Source: Chitinophaga solisilvae
Lineage (GTDB): Bacteria > Bacteroidota > Bacteroidia > Chitinophagales > Chitinophagaceae
Assembly (NCBI RefSeq): GCF_009928525.1
Contig: NZ_JAABOK010000012.1
Location: 1-64,000, forward strand
Direction: 5' to 3'
DNA length: 64,000 nucleotides
Positions within the stretch are counted from its first letter, which is position 1. The number at the start of each line of letters is the position of its first letter. The position numbers and the translations under genes are program-made. Below, piece after piece: positions 43,985 through 52,727 of the stretch. The notes under the pieces are model-generated. The model made no database searches. It saw only the letters and a program-made list of their open reading frames with translations, and was not told the origin of the DNA.

Positions 43985-45691
43985 TTATTCGCTGTACCTG
44001 CGTTGGCGTACAAACTGGAATACCATGGCAAAAAGCAGCACCATACCGATGGGTACAATGAAGCAGATGATCTGCCATTTGGTTTTTTCCTGTTTTATCT
44101 TTTCTCCGTTAAGCAGGCGGAGCGTCAGTTCTTTATTACGGCTTTCCATGATGCCGCCGTTACCGCTGAGGTATTCAAGACAGTTGAGGAAAAACTCCTT
44201 ATTGGCAAAGGCATAGCCGGGATTGAATTCATTGATGCCCATCTGCAGCGGACCTTCTTTGCGGGAAACAGCGTTCGCAATCAGGTCGCCGTCGCTTACC
44301 ACAATCATTTTATTCGGGCCGGTGCCGGTTTCCCGGAAAGGCTTTCCCGAAGCGCGTTGCAGCGTATTCATAGTTTCCTGGTCCAGCCGGTTGCGGAATA
44401 GTGAACTGAATTGTCCTTCCAGCAAAACCGCTGCAGGCAGGTTTTTCAGCCGGTATTCACGCATATTGGGTTTGGTTTTTACAATATCCCAGCTGATCTG
44501 TGCTGGTATGCGTACGGTGCGGCTGTTGCCGGAAGTAGTCAGTAGTACGGTTTTCCGGATGCCTTCCGCTTTAACGGTGTCCAGCGAGCTGACAAACCTG
44601 CTCAGCACCATATCCATATTTTTTACAATGGGATGCGCGCCGGTGGGTGTCAGCATCGGAAAATACGGGAACGGAACGGGTTGTATCTGCGGTCTGTTAC
44701 CGACGTTACCTACAATCAGCGGCACTATATCGCATTGTATATCCTGCATCAGGTCCTGGTTGATACGCACGCCATAACGGAAAAGCAGGTCTTCCAGATT
44801 CAGGCCGCGGTCAAATGCCAGGTACTCCGGATGCCGCTGCAGGCTGTCCAGTGTAGCATTGGTTTCATCAATAAACCACAGCACCTTTCCGCCATTCATC
44901 ACATACTGGTCTATCTTCAGCTTATCAAGATCGCTGAAAGCGGCCGCCGGCTTCGCAAACAGCAGTATGTCGAAATCTGCCGGAATATGAGAGGTGGTCT
45001 GTAAAGTAAGCGTATCCAGCCCGAAGCTGGTCTGCAGCGTATTTAATGCATCGTATACTTCTGCACCCAGCGACTCGCCGTTGCCCAGCATATATCCTAT
45101 CAGTGGTTTTTTATCTTCCTGCAACTTGCTGATAGCATTGGTGAACTGGTATTCCAGCAAGGCTTCGGAATTGTTCATGGTTTGCATCGGATCCTGCCCT
45201 CCCTGATTTTTCAGGAGGTTTACACCGATCGTTTTTCCTTTGTAATGCACCAGCGCTCCGGGGAAAATCAGTTTCTGGGCAAATCCTTCACCGGCATCTT
45301 CCTGCACTTTCATATTGAAAGGCATAATGCCCTGCGCCGTCAGCTCTCCGAAAAATTTCATGCGGGCAGAGTCAGAAAGCCCCTGGCCGGGATTGACAAA
45401 GGTGAAACGTATATTTTGTTTACCGTATTCCCGGAATTCTTCCAGCAGCTCCCGGGTAGACTGTGCCAGCTGCCGGAAACTGGCAGGATAATCGCCTTTC
45501 AGGAATACTTCAATATCCACCGGACTGTCCAGATGACGCAGCAGCTGCCGTGTATTTCCTGTAAGGGTATATCTTTTTTCAGCAGTAAGGTCCCATCTGC
45601 CATGCAGGTACGCCGCCGCTATATTAACGCCTACCAGCGCCAGTATTACCAGCAACGCACTTTGTATATATTTCTTTCGTGTAGCCACCAT
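43985..45691 (-). CDS. gldG: Gliding-motility ABC transporter subunit GldG
   Basis: A 568-residue protein: an N-terminal membrane segment (about 10-30), a long soluble periplasmic-side domain, and a C-terminal membrane segment (IICFIVPIGMVLLFAMVFQF). YTLTGNTRQLLRHLDSPVDIEVFLKGDYP and YLSGNGGIMESRNKELTLRLL are typical of GldG. With GldF it makes an ABC transporter needed for gliding in Flavobacterium. The ATPase GldA is not nearby. It lies downstream of gldF, separated by the decayed LIR-10. Confidence 0.93.
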   Translation of the reverse strand: MVATRKKYIQSALLVILALVGVNIAAAYLHGRWDLTAEKRYTLTGNTRQLLRHLDSPVDIEVFLKGDYPASFRQLAQSTRELLEEFREYGKQNIRFTFVNPGQGLSDSARMKFFGELTAQGIMPFNMKVQEDAGEGFAQKLIFPGALVHYKGKTIGVNLLKNQGGQDPMQTMNNSEALLEYQFTNAISKLQEDKKPLIGYMLGNGESLGAEVYDALNTLQTSFGLDTLTLQTTSHIPADFDILLFAKPAAAFSDLDKLKIDQYVMNGGKVLWFIDETNATLDSLQRHPEYLAFDRGLNLEDLLFRYGVRINQDLMQDIQCDIVPLIVGNVGNRPQIQPVPFPYFPMLTPTGAHPIVKNMDMVLSRFVSSLDTVKAEGIRKTVLLTTSGNSRTVRIPAQISWDIVKTKPNMREYRLKNLPAAVLLEGQFSSLFRNRLDQETMNTLQRASGKPFRETGTGPNKMIVVSDGDLIANAVSRKEGPLQMGINEFNPGYAFANKEFFLNCLEYLSGNGGIMESRNKELTLRLLNGEKIKQEKTKWQIICFIVPIGMVLLFAMVFQFVRQRRYSE

Positions 45692-45711
45692 AGTTAGTCG
45701 TTGAGTATTTT

Positions 45712-45842
45712 TTTATTTTATTATTTGAGATTTGAAATGCAGCGGTTGCCTGCATTTATATTTTTATCTGAGATGTATGCATTAGCGGAAAACCATTCAT
45801 AGCACCAATAACCGAATCTCAAATAATCAAATAATCAAATAA
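45712..45842. repeat. Decayed long inverted repeat LIR-10 (ATTTGAG-type ends)
   Basis: The outer ends still pair (TTATTATTTGAGATT against AATCTCAAATAATCAA), and the left side retains AAATGCAGCGG. The inner stem of about 80 nt no longer forms a long helix. It lies between gldF and gldG. A degraded copy of the LIR-7/LIR-13 type. Confidence 0.7.
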
Positions 45843-45844
45843 TT

Positions 45845-46582
45845 TCAGGTTTGCCAGAGCTTTCTCTGGAGGGATAGTTTGGTAAGGTATAGCATCAGGC
45901 CGATGAGACTGAGAAAATAAATGATGTCCCTGCTGTCAATAACACCACGGCTGATGGAGGTATAGTGAAATTTGATGCCGGCCATCTGCAGGTAAAAGTC
46001 TGCACTGCCACTGAAGGCAGGTATTTTACTGAGCGCATCAAAGCCGTTGTAGAAGATGAAGCTGGTGAAAACCGCTATGAGAAAGGATATCATAGCATTA
46101 GCCGTTAATGAGGAGGCCCATATACCGATGGCGGTAAACACGGCGCCCAGCAGCAGCAATCCGAGGTAGGAACCGATAATGCCGCCATTGTCGAGCTGCT
46201 GCGGGTTTACACTTAACTGCCTGATGGCAATATAATAAACAAGGGTAGGTATCAGGGAGATGACAACAATCAGGAAGCTCCCCAGGAATTTTCCTGTCAC
46301 TACCTGCCACCAGCTAAGGGGGCGGGTGCTGAGCAGTTCCATGGTGCCGGATTTGAATTCATCTGCGAAGCTGCGCATCGTAATGGCGGGTATCAGCAGC
46401 AGGTAGATCAGTGGCGCCAGGTCGAAAAGCGGATCCAGATTGGCGTAGCCGGTATCGAGCAGGCTGGTTTCCGGAAAAACGAAGAGTAATAAGCCGTTGG
46501 CAAGTAAAAAAAGAATGATGGCCACATAGCCTGTTACGCTGCTGAAAAATTGATTTATCTCTTTCTTAAAGATGGCAAGCAT
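45845..46582 (-). CDS. gldF: Gliding-motility ABC transporter permease GldF
   Basis: A 245-residue permease with six hydrophobic segments. The start LAIFKKEINQFFSSVTGYVAI and RSFADEFKSGTMELLSTRPLSWWQVVTGKFLGSF are characteristic of GldF. It pairs with GldG downstream (gap 154 nt, containing LIR-10). Neither the ATPase GldA nor other gld genes lie next to it; gldB is 8 kb away. Confidence 0.94.
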   Translation of the reverse strand: MLAIFKKEINQFFSSVTGYVAIILFLLANGLLLFVFPETSLLDTGYANLDPLFDLAPLIYLLLIPAITMRSFADEFKSGTMELLSTRPLSWWQVVTGKFLGSFLIVVISLIPTLVYYIAIRQLSVNPQQLDNGGIIGSYLGLLLLGAVFTAIGIWASSLTANAMISFLIAVFTSFIFYNGFDALSKIPAFSGSADFYLQMAGIKFHYTSISRGVIDSRDIIYFLSLIGLMLYLTKLSLQRKLWQT

Positions 46583-46617
46583 GGACAGTTTTGTAAGGAT
46601 TAGGATACATAATGATA

Positions 46618-46625
46618 CAAATATA
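46618..46625 (-). promoter_or_regulatory. -7 box (TATATTTG) for gldF
   Basis: The minus strand reads TATATTTG, 35 nt before the gldF ATG. It lies only 20 nt from the end of the upstream cysteine desulfurase gene, indicating separate transcription. Confidence 0.55.
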
Positions 46626-46645
46626 TAGGAAAAGAAAATCAGCCG

Positions 46646-47863
46646 TTATATGTGTGGCTTCAGGACATTTTCAGGATAGGTGCCGTCTTTATACATTTCC
46701 CACAGCGGGCTTTCTGCCCGGAGAGTGTTGACAGTATCCGTAACGGTGCGGATGGTGTAGTCAATCTGTTCATCGGTGGTAAAGCGGCCCAGACCGAAGC
46801 GCAGAGAGGCATATGCAAGATCGTCCGGCGTATTCATGGCTTTCAGTACGTAGCTGGGTTCCAGGGAAGCCGCTGTACAGGCGGATCCGGAGGAGAGCGC
46901 AATGGTTTTGCTGAAGCCTGTCAGCAGTGTCTGTCCTTCTATATACCGGAAAGAAATATTCAGTACATGAGGCAGCCGGTATTTCGTATTGCCGTTAACG
47001 TAAGCCTGATCCAGTAGCAGTAATCCTTCCTGCAGCCGGTTGCGGAGGGCTTCCAGGCGGGGAGCTTCCGAATCCATTTCCTGCATGGCCAGCTCGCAGG
47101 CTTTACCCAGCCCTACGATTCCCGGAACGTTGAGGGTACCGGAGCGGTTGCCGCGTTCGTGGCCGCCGCCGTGTATCTGGGCAATGAGCTTTACCCGCGG
47201 GCTTTTCCGGCGGATGTATAAAGCTCCGGCTCCTTTAGGACCGTACATTTTATGGGCGCTGACTGCAAGCAGGTCTATGCCGTCTGTCTGCACATTCACC
47301 GGTATTTTGCCGGCTGCCTGTGTAGCGTCCGACAGGAAAATTACGCCGTGCTTTTTGGCTATAGCACCAATTTCTGCTACCGGATTGATGACACCGGTTT
47401 CATTGTTGGCATACATAAAGGCCAGCAGGATGGTTTGCGGTGTGATGGCTGCTTCCAGCGCCTGGAGGTCGGGCCGTCCGGTATTATCTACCGGCATGCA
47501 GGTTACCCGGGCGCCGTTTCTTTCCAGGTGTCTGCAGGTATCCAGTACCGCCTTGTGTTCGGTTGCTGCGGTAATGATATGGTTACCCTTGCCGGCATAC
47601 ATCTCAAAAACGCCTTTGATGGCGAGGTTGACACTTTCTGTTGCGCCGGAGGTAAAAATAATTTCCGTTGGTTCTGCCCCGATAAGTCTGGCTACCTGCT
47701 CGCGGGCATTGTCCACCGCTGCTTCTGCCGTCCAGCCAAAAGGATGGCTGCGGCTGGCAGCATTACCATACATCTCTGTAAAGTAGGGTAACATTTCCGC
47801 CACTACCCGCGGATCGCAGGGAGTAGTAGCGTTATTATCCAGATATACAGGCAGCTTCAACAT
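46646..47863 (-). CDS. Cysteine desulfurase, IscS/NifS type
   Basis: A 405-residue PLP enzyme that removes sulfur from cysteine for Fe-S clusters, tRNA thiolation or molybdenum cofactor. The PLP site SAHKMYGPKGAGALY carries the Lys, and the active-site loop LSSGSACTAASLEPS has the catalytic Cys. I chose MLKLPVYLDNNATTPC at 47863 rather than the 13-residue longer frame, because a -7 box lies upstream of it and the homology starts there. No scaffold gene (iscU) or regulator (iscR) is adjacent. Confidence 0.93.
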   Translation of the reverse strand: MLKLPVYLDNNATTPCDPRVVAEMLPYFTEMYGNAASRSHPFGWTAEAAVDNAREQVARLIGAEPTEIIFTSGATESVNLAIKGVFEMYAGKGNHIITAATEHKAVLDTCRHLERNGARVTCMPVDNTGRPDLQALEAAITPQTILLAFMYANNETGVINPVAEIGAIAKKHGVIFLSDATQAAGKIPVNVQTDGIDLLAVSAHKMYGPKGAGALYIRRKSPRVKLIAQIHGGGHERGNRSGTLNVPGIVGLGKACELAMQEMDSEAPRLEALRNRLQEGLLLLDQAYVNGNTKYRLPHVLNISFRYIEGQTLLTGFSKTIALSSGSACTAASLEPSYVLKAMNTPDDLAYASLRFGLGRFTTDEQIDYTIRTVTDTVNTLRAESPLWEMYKDGTYPENVLKPHI

Positions 47864-47899
47864 ATTTGTTTTAAAGTTTATATTATTCTCTAAACAATC

Positions 47900-47907
47900 C
47901 AAATCTA
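47900..47907 (-). promoter_or_regulatory. -7 box (TAGATTTG) for the cysteine desulfurase gene
   Basis: The minus strand reads TAGATTTG, 36 nt before the ATG at 47863 and inside the longer frame, which argues against the upstream start at 47902. Confidence 0.5.
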
Positions 47908-47975
47908 CAACATAAGTTCTATTTTTAACTGGTCATAAATGACCTCATTTTATTGTACCAATTAAAATAATTCAG

Positions 47976-48377
47976 ATGTTAAAAGTAGAGCATATAGGTA
48001 TTGCGGTAAAGTCATTATCCGTTTCCATTCCATTGTTTGAAAAATTGCTGGATACGCCGTGCTATAAACAGGAAGCGGTGGAAAGCGAGCAGGTACAGAC
48101 TGCCTTCTTTCAGCAGGGAGAAACTAAAATAGAACTGCTGGAAGCTACCGGCCCGGACAGCGCCATTGCTAAGTTCCTGGAGAAAAAGGGAGAAGGGATG
48201 CATCATATTGCCTTTGAGGTAGCAGATATTTATGCAGAAATGAAAAGACTACAGCAGGAAGGATTTGTTTTATTGCAGGAAACACCGAAAAAAGGGGCTG
48301 ATAACAAGCAGGTTTGCTTCCTGCACCCTAAAAATACAAACGGCGTTTTGATCGAAATTTGTCAGGAAGTCAAGTAG
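47976..48377 (+). CDS. mce: Methylmalonyl-CoA epimerase
   Basis: A 133-residue glyoxalase-fold protein that interconverts (R)- and (S)-methylmalonyl-CoA. KVEHIGIAVKSL gives the first metal His. MHHIAFEVADI supplies the second His, and the final FLHPKNTNGVLIEICQ carries the third and the Glu. Length is exact for the family. It complements the stand-alone B12-binding subunit at 30 kb and supports a propionyl-CoA/succinyl-CoA pathway. Confidence 0.93.
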   Translation: MLKVEHIGIAVKSLSVSIPLFEKLLDTPCYKQEAVESEQVQTAFFQQGETKIELLEATGPDSAIAKFLEKKGEGMHHIAFEVADIYAEMKRLQQEGFVLLQETPKKGADNKQVCFLHPKNTNGVLIEICQEVK

Positions 48378-48394
48378 AGAATTGCTTATATATG

Positions 48395-48422
48395 TCTAAT
48401 TTAAATAATTAGATTTTTTTTA
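48395..48422 (+). terminator. Terminator of mce
   Basis: TCTAATT (48395-48401) pairs with AATTAGA (48407-48413) across a 5-nt loop, followed by eight T and further T-rich sequence. Confidence 0.7.
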
Positions 48423-48923
48423 GTTTTTTTTCCATTTTAGCAATCCAAACGAATCCTTCTATACGTAGGTAAAGATGAGTGACCCCGGAAAGCAGATAAG
48501 AATGAAAAAGCGAACCAAAATTTTTTCTCTTTTTTTGAACAAAACTATTTTCCCGGACGTTATCTCTAAGTAAGAACTTTAAACAATCAAGAAATATTCA
48601 ATACTCAAAATATTATAAGGCTTAAGTTTTACACATTAACAAACTTTAAGCTTTCACGATTACTCTAAAGTTGGCATAGGTTATGAACACCTGCGGGTTT
48701 TTTAGCTTGCAGGTCTTTTTTTTTAGCCAGCTCCATTGTCCAGTGGGTTTTCTTTCCGGTAATGCAGTACTTATACTCCGGTACTTTTGTACGCTTTTAC
48801 ACAGTACTTCAAGGCTCAGTTTTTCAATTCTCCGTTTCTTCGGTAAGGGAAAGTCATGTAATGTAGTCAGGTGGGACTATATTAAAACGGGATTAGGAAG
48901 GATTAATTGCATAATGAGGAAAA
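48423..48923. other. Gene-poor 500-bp gap with a terminator-like hairpin
   Basis: There is no convincing reading frame. Near 48689-48720, ACCTGC and GCAGGT flank a T-rich 14-nt loop and are followed by CTTTTTTTTT, a terminator on the plus strand. Just before it is TTGGCATAGGTTATGAA, loosely like a sigma-54 site. An imperfect inverted repeat (around 48618-48655, AAGGCTTAAGTTT with AAACTTTAAGCTT) precedes it. An unannotated RNA ending at 48720 is possible, but no promoter box was found. Confidence 0.35.
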
Positions 48924-49064
48924 TAATTACGAATTGCGAATTACGAATGTAGTAGCGAAGAGCTAAACGAAGATTAAAAGGTGATAACTATAAAATATCC
49001 TCCTTCATCTTCGTTTAGTTCTTCGCTACTACATTCGTAATTCGCAATTCGTAATTCGTAATTA
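48924..49064. repeat. Long inverted repeat LIR-11 (ATTACGA-type ends)
   Basis: The left arm 48924-48974 (51 nt) pairs with the right arm 49007-49064 (58 nt) with one mismatch; loop 32 nt. The right arm has one additional ATTCGTA heptamer. The inner stem is GTAGTAGCGAAGAGCTAAAC. It lies just past the murF stop codon. Confidence 0.95.
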
Positions 49065-49065
49065 T

Positions 49066-50340
49066 TTAAGCGAGTACTTTTTCCATCCCCGTACTCCTGG
49101 ATCCTTTAATAAGTATATAAGTATCCTGCAGTTGCTGTTGTTGCAGCCATTTGCCGGCTTCGGCAGAATTTTCCAGATATATATATGGGTGGGTAATTTT
49201 TTTGAAGTCGCCGCCAACAAGTACAACGGCGTCCCAGTGGGTGCGTTCCAGCATGGCTACCAGTGCTTCGTGTTCCCGGATGCTGTCTGCGCCGAGTTCC
49301 ATCATAGCGCCGAGCAGGAGTACTTTCTTCGGAGCCTGGATGCCGGCGAAGTTATCGATCGCAGCCTTCATACTGGAGGGGTTGGCATTGTAGGCGTCCA
49401 TGATGATGGTATTGCTGCCTTGCCTGATTACCTGGGAGCGGTTGTTGGAAGGTGTATATGCGGCAATAGCGGCGGCGGCTTTTGCAGGAGGCACTTTAAA
49501 GTGGCTGGCTACTGCTATGGCGGCCATTACATTCGGGAAGTTATAGGCGCCCACGAGTTGTGTCTGGATAAATCCGGCTTCGCCGTTTACCTGAACGCCG
49601 AGGAAAGCGGTGTCGGCAGCGGGAGTGCCGGTATAGTCCGCATCCTTGTTGCCATAGGTAATGATATGCGGAATGCCTTTGCTCATTTCCACGAGGTAGT
49701 TGTAATCATGGCAGACGAATACGGTGCCGTTGGTGGCGCGCAGGAAATCATAGAGTTCTCCTTTGGCTTTTTTAACGCCTTCTTCACCGCCGAAGCCTTC
49801 CAGGTGAGCCTTTCCGATATTGGTGATAATACCGTGCGTAGGCAGGGCTATTTTACAGTAGGAGGCGATTTCCAGCTGGTGGTTGGCGCCCATCTCAATC
49901 ACGGCAATTTCCACATCAGGGCGGATGCTGAGGATGGTCAGGGGAACGCCGATGTGATTATTGAGGTTGCCTTCGGTGGCATATGTTTTAAGGCCGGCAG
50001 ATAATGCAGCATTAATTAATTCTTTCGTAGTGGTTTTACCGTTAGTACCGGTGATGGCAAGAACGGGGATGTTCAGCTGCTTCCGGTGTTCCAGTGCCAG
50101 CTGCTGCAGGGTTTCCAGTGCATCGTCTACCAGCATCATTTTGTCCGGCCGGGTAAAATAGGCGGCTTCGTCTACCACGGCGAAGGCGGCTCCCATTTCC
50201 AGCGCTTTCGCTGCGAACTCATTGCCGTTGAAATTATTACCTTTCAACGCGAAAAATATATCGTTAGTTCTCAGTTTACGTGTATCTGTTTGTACGCCTG
50301 GGTTTTGCCGGTAAATCTTATACAGTTGTTCTATACTCAC
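49066..50340 (-). CDS. murF: UDP-MurNAc-tripeptide-D-Ala-D-Ala ligase
   Basis: A 424-residue cytoplasmic Mur ligase of peptidoglycan synthesis. It has the P-loop LAITGTNGKTTTKELINAAL, the middle-domain HLEGFGGEEGVKKAKGEL and the C-terminal DAYNANPSSMKAAIDNF. I chose the GTG at 50340, because a -7 box at 50358-50365 would put the longer ATG (50385) upstream of the transcript start. It coexists with the fused MurF-racemase at 40-43 kb; this copy looks like the standard enzyme. Confidence 0.92.
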   Translation of the reverse strand: MSIEQLYKIYRQNPGVQTDTRKLRTNDIFFALKGNNFNGNEFAAKALEMGAAFAVVDEAAYFTRPDKMMLVDDALETLQQLALEHRKQLNIPVLAITGTNGKTTTKELINAALSAGLKTYATEGNLNNHIGVPLTILSIRPDVEIAVIEMGANHQLEIASYCKIALPTHGIITNIGKAHLEGFGGEEGVKKAKGELYDFLRATNGTVFVCHDYNYLVEMSKGIPHIITYGNKDADYTGTPAADTAFLGVQVNGEAGFIQTQLVGAYNFPNVMAAIAVASHFKVPPAKAAAAIAAYTPSNNRSQVIRQGSNTIIMDAYNANPSSMKAAIDNFAGIQAPKKVLLLGAMMELGADSIREHEALVAMLERTHWDAVVLVGGDFKKITHPYIYLENSAEAGKWLQQQQLQDTYILIKGSRSTGMEKVLA

Positions 50341-50357
50341 GGTAAGTGTGTTTGATA

Positions 50358-50365
50358 CAAATGTA
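50358..50365 (-). promoter_or_regulatory. -7 box (TACATTTG) for murF
   Basis: The minus strand reads TACATTTG, 17 nt before the GTG start at 50340. Confidence 0.55.
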
Positions 50366-50434
50366 TAAAAAACCGGAAATTCCAAAGCAACCCATCCAAG
50401 CCTTCTCCCGTAAACATATCAGCAAAATGGATCT

Positions 50435-50800
50435 ATGAAACGAATAACCCTTCTGGTATCAGCCATTGCGCTGATAACGTCCTGTAAGAATGAACAGGCG
50501 CCAGCACCCGTCAGCGGTGGTCTTGACTGTAGCAAGGCAAAGATCGACAGCTCCTATGTGGCAGCTGCTATCCGCACCAATTGTACCAGCCGTGGATGCC
50601 ATCGCGGAGGAGCATCCACGATCCCGGATTTTTCTTCAGTACTGAAACTGAAGCAGTTTATTAACAACAAGCCGGCAGTATTTGCCTTGCGGGTAACAGG
50701 TCCGCAGGCCAATATGCCGCCGCAACGCTTCCCCCCGCTGTCACAGGGTATGAAAGACTCTCTCGCCTGCTGGGTGGCGCGTGGAATGCCTGATAAATAA
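50435..50800 (+). CDS. Small lipoprotein with a c-type-haem-like CX4CH motif
   Basis: A 121-residue lipoprotein: signal LLVSAIALITSCK with the Cys at about residue 17. IRTNCTSRGCHRGG carries CTSRGCH, a CX4CH variant of the haem-binding CXXCH, and a Met in QANMPPQRFPPLS could be the sixth ligand. The tail LACWVARGMP resembles cytochrome c domains that end with a CWxxxG helix. Such proteins often sit beside YceI and DUF5777 genes in Bacteroidota, as here. Covalent haem is likely but unproven. Confidence 0.65.
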   Translation: MKRITLLVSAIALITSCKNEQAPAPVSGGLDCSKAKIDSSYVAAAIRTNCTSRGCHRGGASTIPDFSSVLKLKQFINNKPAVFALRVTGPQANMPPQRFPPLSQGMKDSLACWVARGMPDK

Positions 50801-50818
50801 CCTTTTAAACCCGCAATC

Positions 50819-51367
50819 ATGAAGAACCTGCTGTTATTACTGGGATGTATGCTGCTATGCCTGCAGGCGGAATCGCAGGATATTTTTTCCTGCCGCAATG
50901 CAAATCTGTCTTTCTTCTCTTCCGCTCCGCTGGAAGATATAGAAGCCAAAACAGATAAGGGCGTATCTGCCATTAACATCAAGACAAAGGCCATCTATTT
51001 TAAAGTGCCTGTAGCTTCCTTCAAATTCAGGAAAAAGCTGATGGAGGAACATTTCAACCAAAATTATCTGGAGAGCGACAAGTACCCGTATGCAGAATTC
51101 AAGGGGAAAATTACAGAAGAAACTGATCTCACAAAAGACGGAACTTACCCGGTAACGGTAACGGGTACACTGAGTATTCACGGAGTAGAAAAGAACTACC
51201 AGGAAAAAGGCACCATTACGGTGCAGGGCAACAATATCAGGGCTGTCGCCACATTCAACGTACATGTAGCAGATCATCGCATACAGATTCCCACGATTGT
51301 TGTGAAAAACATTGCCGAAGTAGTTGCTGTAACGGTAAATGCAGGGTATACGCCTGTAAGCAAATAA
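50819..51367 (+). CDS. YceI-family periplasmic protein
   Basis: A 182-residue exported protein (signal MKNLLLLLGCMLLCLQAESQ) of the YceI beta-barrel family, which bind isoprenoid-like lipids. Seen are FSCRNANLSFFSSAPLEDIEA, YPYAEFKGKI and VTGTLSIHGVEKNYQEKGTI, the usual family core. It lies 18 nt after the cytochrome-like lipoprotein and 18 nt before the DUF5777 gene, giving a tight operon. Confidence 0.9.
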   Translation: MKNLLLLLGCMLLCLQAESQDIFSCRNANLSFFSSAPLEDIEAKTDKGVSAINIKTKAIYFKVPVASFKFRKKLMEEHFNQNYLESDKYPYAEFKGKITEETDLTKDGTYPVTVTGTLSIHGVEKNYQEKGTITVQGNNIRAVATFNVHVADHRIQIPTIVVKNIAEVVAVTVNAGYTPVSK

Positions 51368-51385
51368 CTGAATTATTATCAACCC

Positions 51386-52330
51386 ATGAAAATGATTGCT
51401 ATCATGCTGCTATGCTGCAGCATCAGCGCCTGGTGTACGGCGCAGGACGATCTGTCCCGGATGTTCGATACCACCGGTCCCAAACACAAACGCGTGCTGT
51501 ATACCTATAAGGGAACACGCATTATACTCGGACAATCCACCGAGATGCTCCGTAAACATGAGCTGGATTTCAGGATAGATCACCGCTTTGGCGATGCTGC
51601 CGGAGAATTTGGCGGTCCGAAAACCTTTTTCGGAACGGATAATTCCACCGATATACGCATTGCATTCGAATATGGCATCACCGATCAGCTGATGGTGGGC
51701 CTGGGCCGCTCCAAAGGCGGAGGCGTACAGCAGCAGCTGATAGATGCGCTCGTAAAATACCGGTTGCTGCAGCAGACAACGGATAATTATATCCCGGTAT
51801 CGCTGGCCGTGCTCGGCAACGCAACGATCAGCTGCATGACTTCGGCTGATGATGAACATGAACCTACTTATTTCGGTACTACTGCAGATCGCCTCAGTTA
51901 TGTGGCGCAGGCCATCGTGTCCAGAAAATTCGGCGACCGGCTGTCGCTGACATTGTCGCCTACCTATGTTCACCGCAACCGTGTAGGCTACCAGGATATG
52001 AACAATATGTTTGCGCTGGGAGCTTCCGGCCGCCTGAAGATCTCGAAAAGAGTAGGCTTCGTAATGGAGTACTACTTCCCTTTCCGGTCGCAGGAAAGCA
52101 AGGACTATTTCAAATCGCAGGGAATTACATTTTACAATCCGCTCGGCGCAGGTATAGAGATAGAAACCGGCGGCCATGTATTCCGTATCAACTTTACCAA
52201 CTCCACCGCTATCCAGGAAAGTCAGTTTATTCCTGAAACGGTAAGCTCCTGGCTGCAGGGACAATACCGCTGGGGTTTCAATATTTCCCGTAGATTTACG
52301 TTATTCGGGAAAAAAGATTGGAAAAAATAA
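51386..52330 (+). CDS. DUF5777-like outer-membrane barrel protein
   Basis: A 314-residue exported protein (signal ends near WCTAQ) with the DUF5777 pattern: KRVLYTYKGTRIILGQSTEML, LDFRIDHRFGD, DIRIAFEYGITDQLMVGLGRSKG and a final strand GQYRWGFNISRRFTLF. Function is unknown. In this phylum it commonly travels with cytochrome and YceI genes, as in this operon. The next gene starts within its last 13 bases. Confidence 0.82.
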   Translation: MKMIAIMLLCCSISAWCTAQDDLSRMFDTTGPKHKRVLYTYKGTRIILGQSTEMLRKHELDFRIDHRFGDAAGEFGGPKTFFGTDNSTDIRIAFEYGITDQLMVGLGRSKGGGVQQQLIDALVKYRLLQQTTDNYIPVSLAVLGNATISCMTSADDEHEPTYFGTTADRLSYVAQAIVSRKFGDRLSLTLSPTYVHRNRVGYQDMNNMFALGASGRLKISKRVGFVMEYYFPFRSQESKDYFKSQGITFYNPLGAGIEIETGGHVFRINFTNSTAIQESQFIPETVSSWLQGQYRWGFNISRRFTLFGKKDWKK

Positions 52331-52644
52331 AATGCCATATACGTGTTAATTCACCCTTTGCCCGCATTGCGGCAAAGGTGATGGGCGTTAAGGGAATAGC
52401 CATGGTACTGGGGCGCACCATCCACTTATATGGTGCGTCCCGCCTGGAGTTTCTGTCCAATATAGCATGGCTGCGGCATGAGGCATGCCACCTGCTGCAG
52501 TACCGGCAATACGGTTACGCCGGTTTTATGTGCCGGTATCTCTGGGAAAGCGCCCGCAGAGGCTATTACAACAATCGTCTGGAAGTGGCGGCAAGGCTGG
52601 CAGAAAAAGATCAGCATATTTTAAACCGCATTGAAATTCTATAA
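52318..52644 (+). CDS. Small HExxH protein (DUF4157-like)
   Basis: A 108-residue protein starting at TTG and overlapping the DUF5777 end by 13 nt. It contains WLRHEACHLLQYRQYG, an HExxH zinc-peptidase-like motif (HEACH), and NRLEVAARLAEKD as a plausible downstream Glu ligand. IKCHIRVNSPFARIAAKVMG at the start and the ORF overlap support the TTG. No signal peptide is seen. The short size may mean that it is a scaffold or inactive relative. Confidence 0.7.
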   Translation: MEKIKCHIRVNSPFARIAAKVMGVKGIAMVLGRTIHLYGASRLEFLSNIAWLRHEACHLLQYRQYGYAGFMCRYLWESARRGYYNNRLEVAARLAEKDQHILNRIEIL

Positions 52645-52727
52645 AGAATCGTTAAAGTGTACCGTCCGGCATATTTTTTATACCGACTGCCTTTATTTTC
52701 CTTATTTTTACGTTAAAGGTTGATTTT

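Noticed and set aside
48670..48690. A sigma-54 promoter (TTGGCATAGGTTATGAA)
   Set aside because: The essential GC of the -12 element is GA here, and the site runs straight into a terminator. It is kept only as a weak resemblance.
48683..48952. An 89-codon frame (MNTCGFF...)
   Set aside because: It runs through a terminator hairpin and into LIR-11, is Phe-rich and lacks any family feature.
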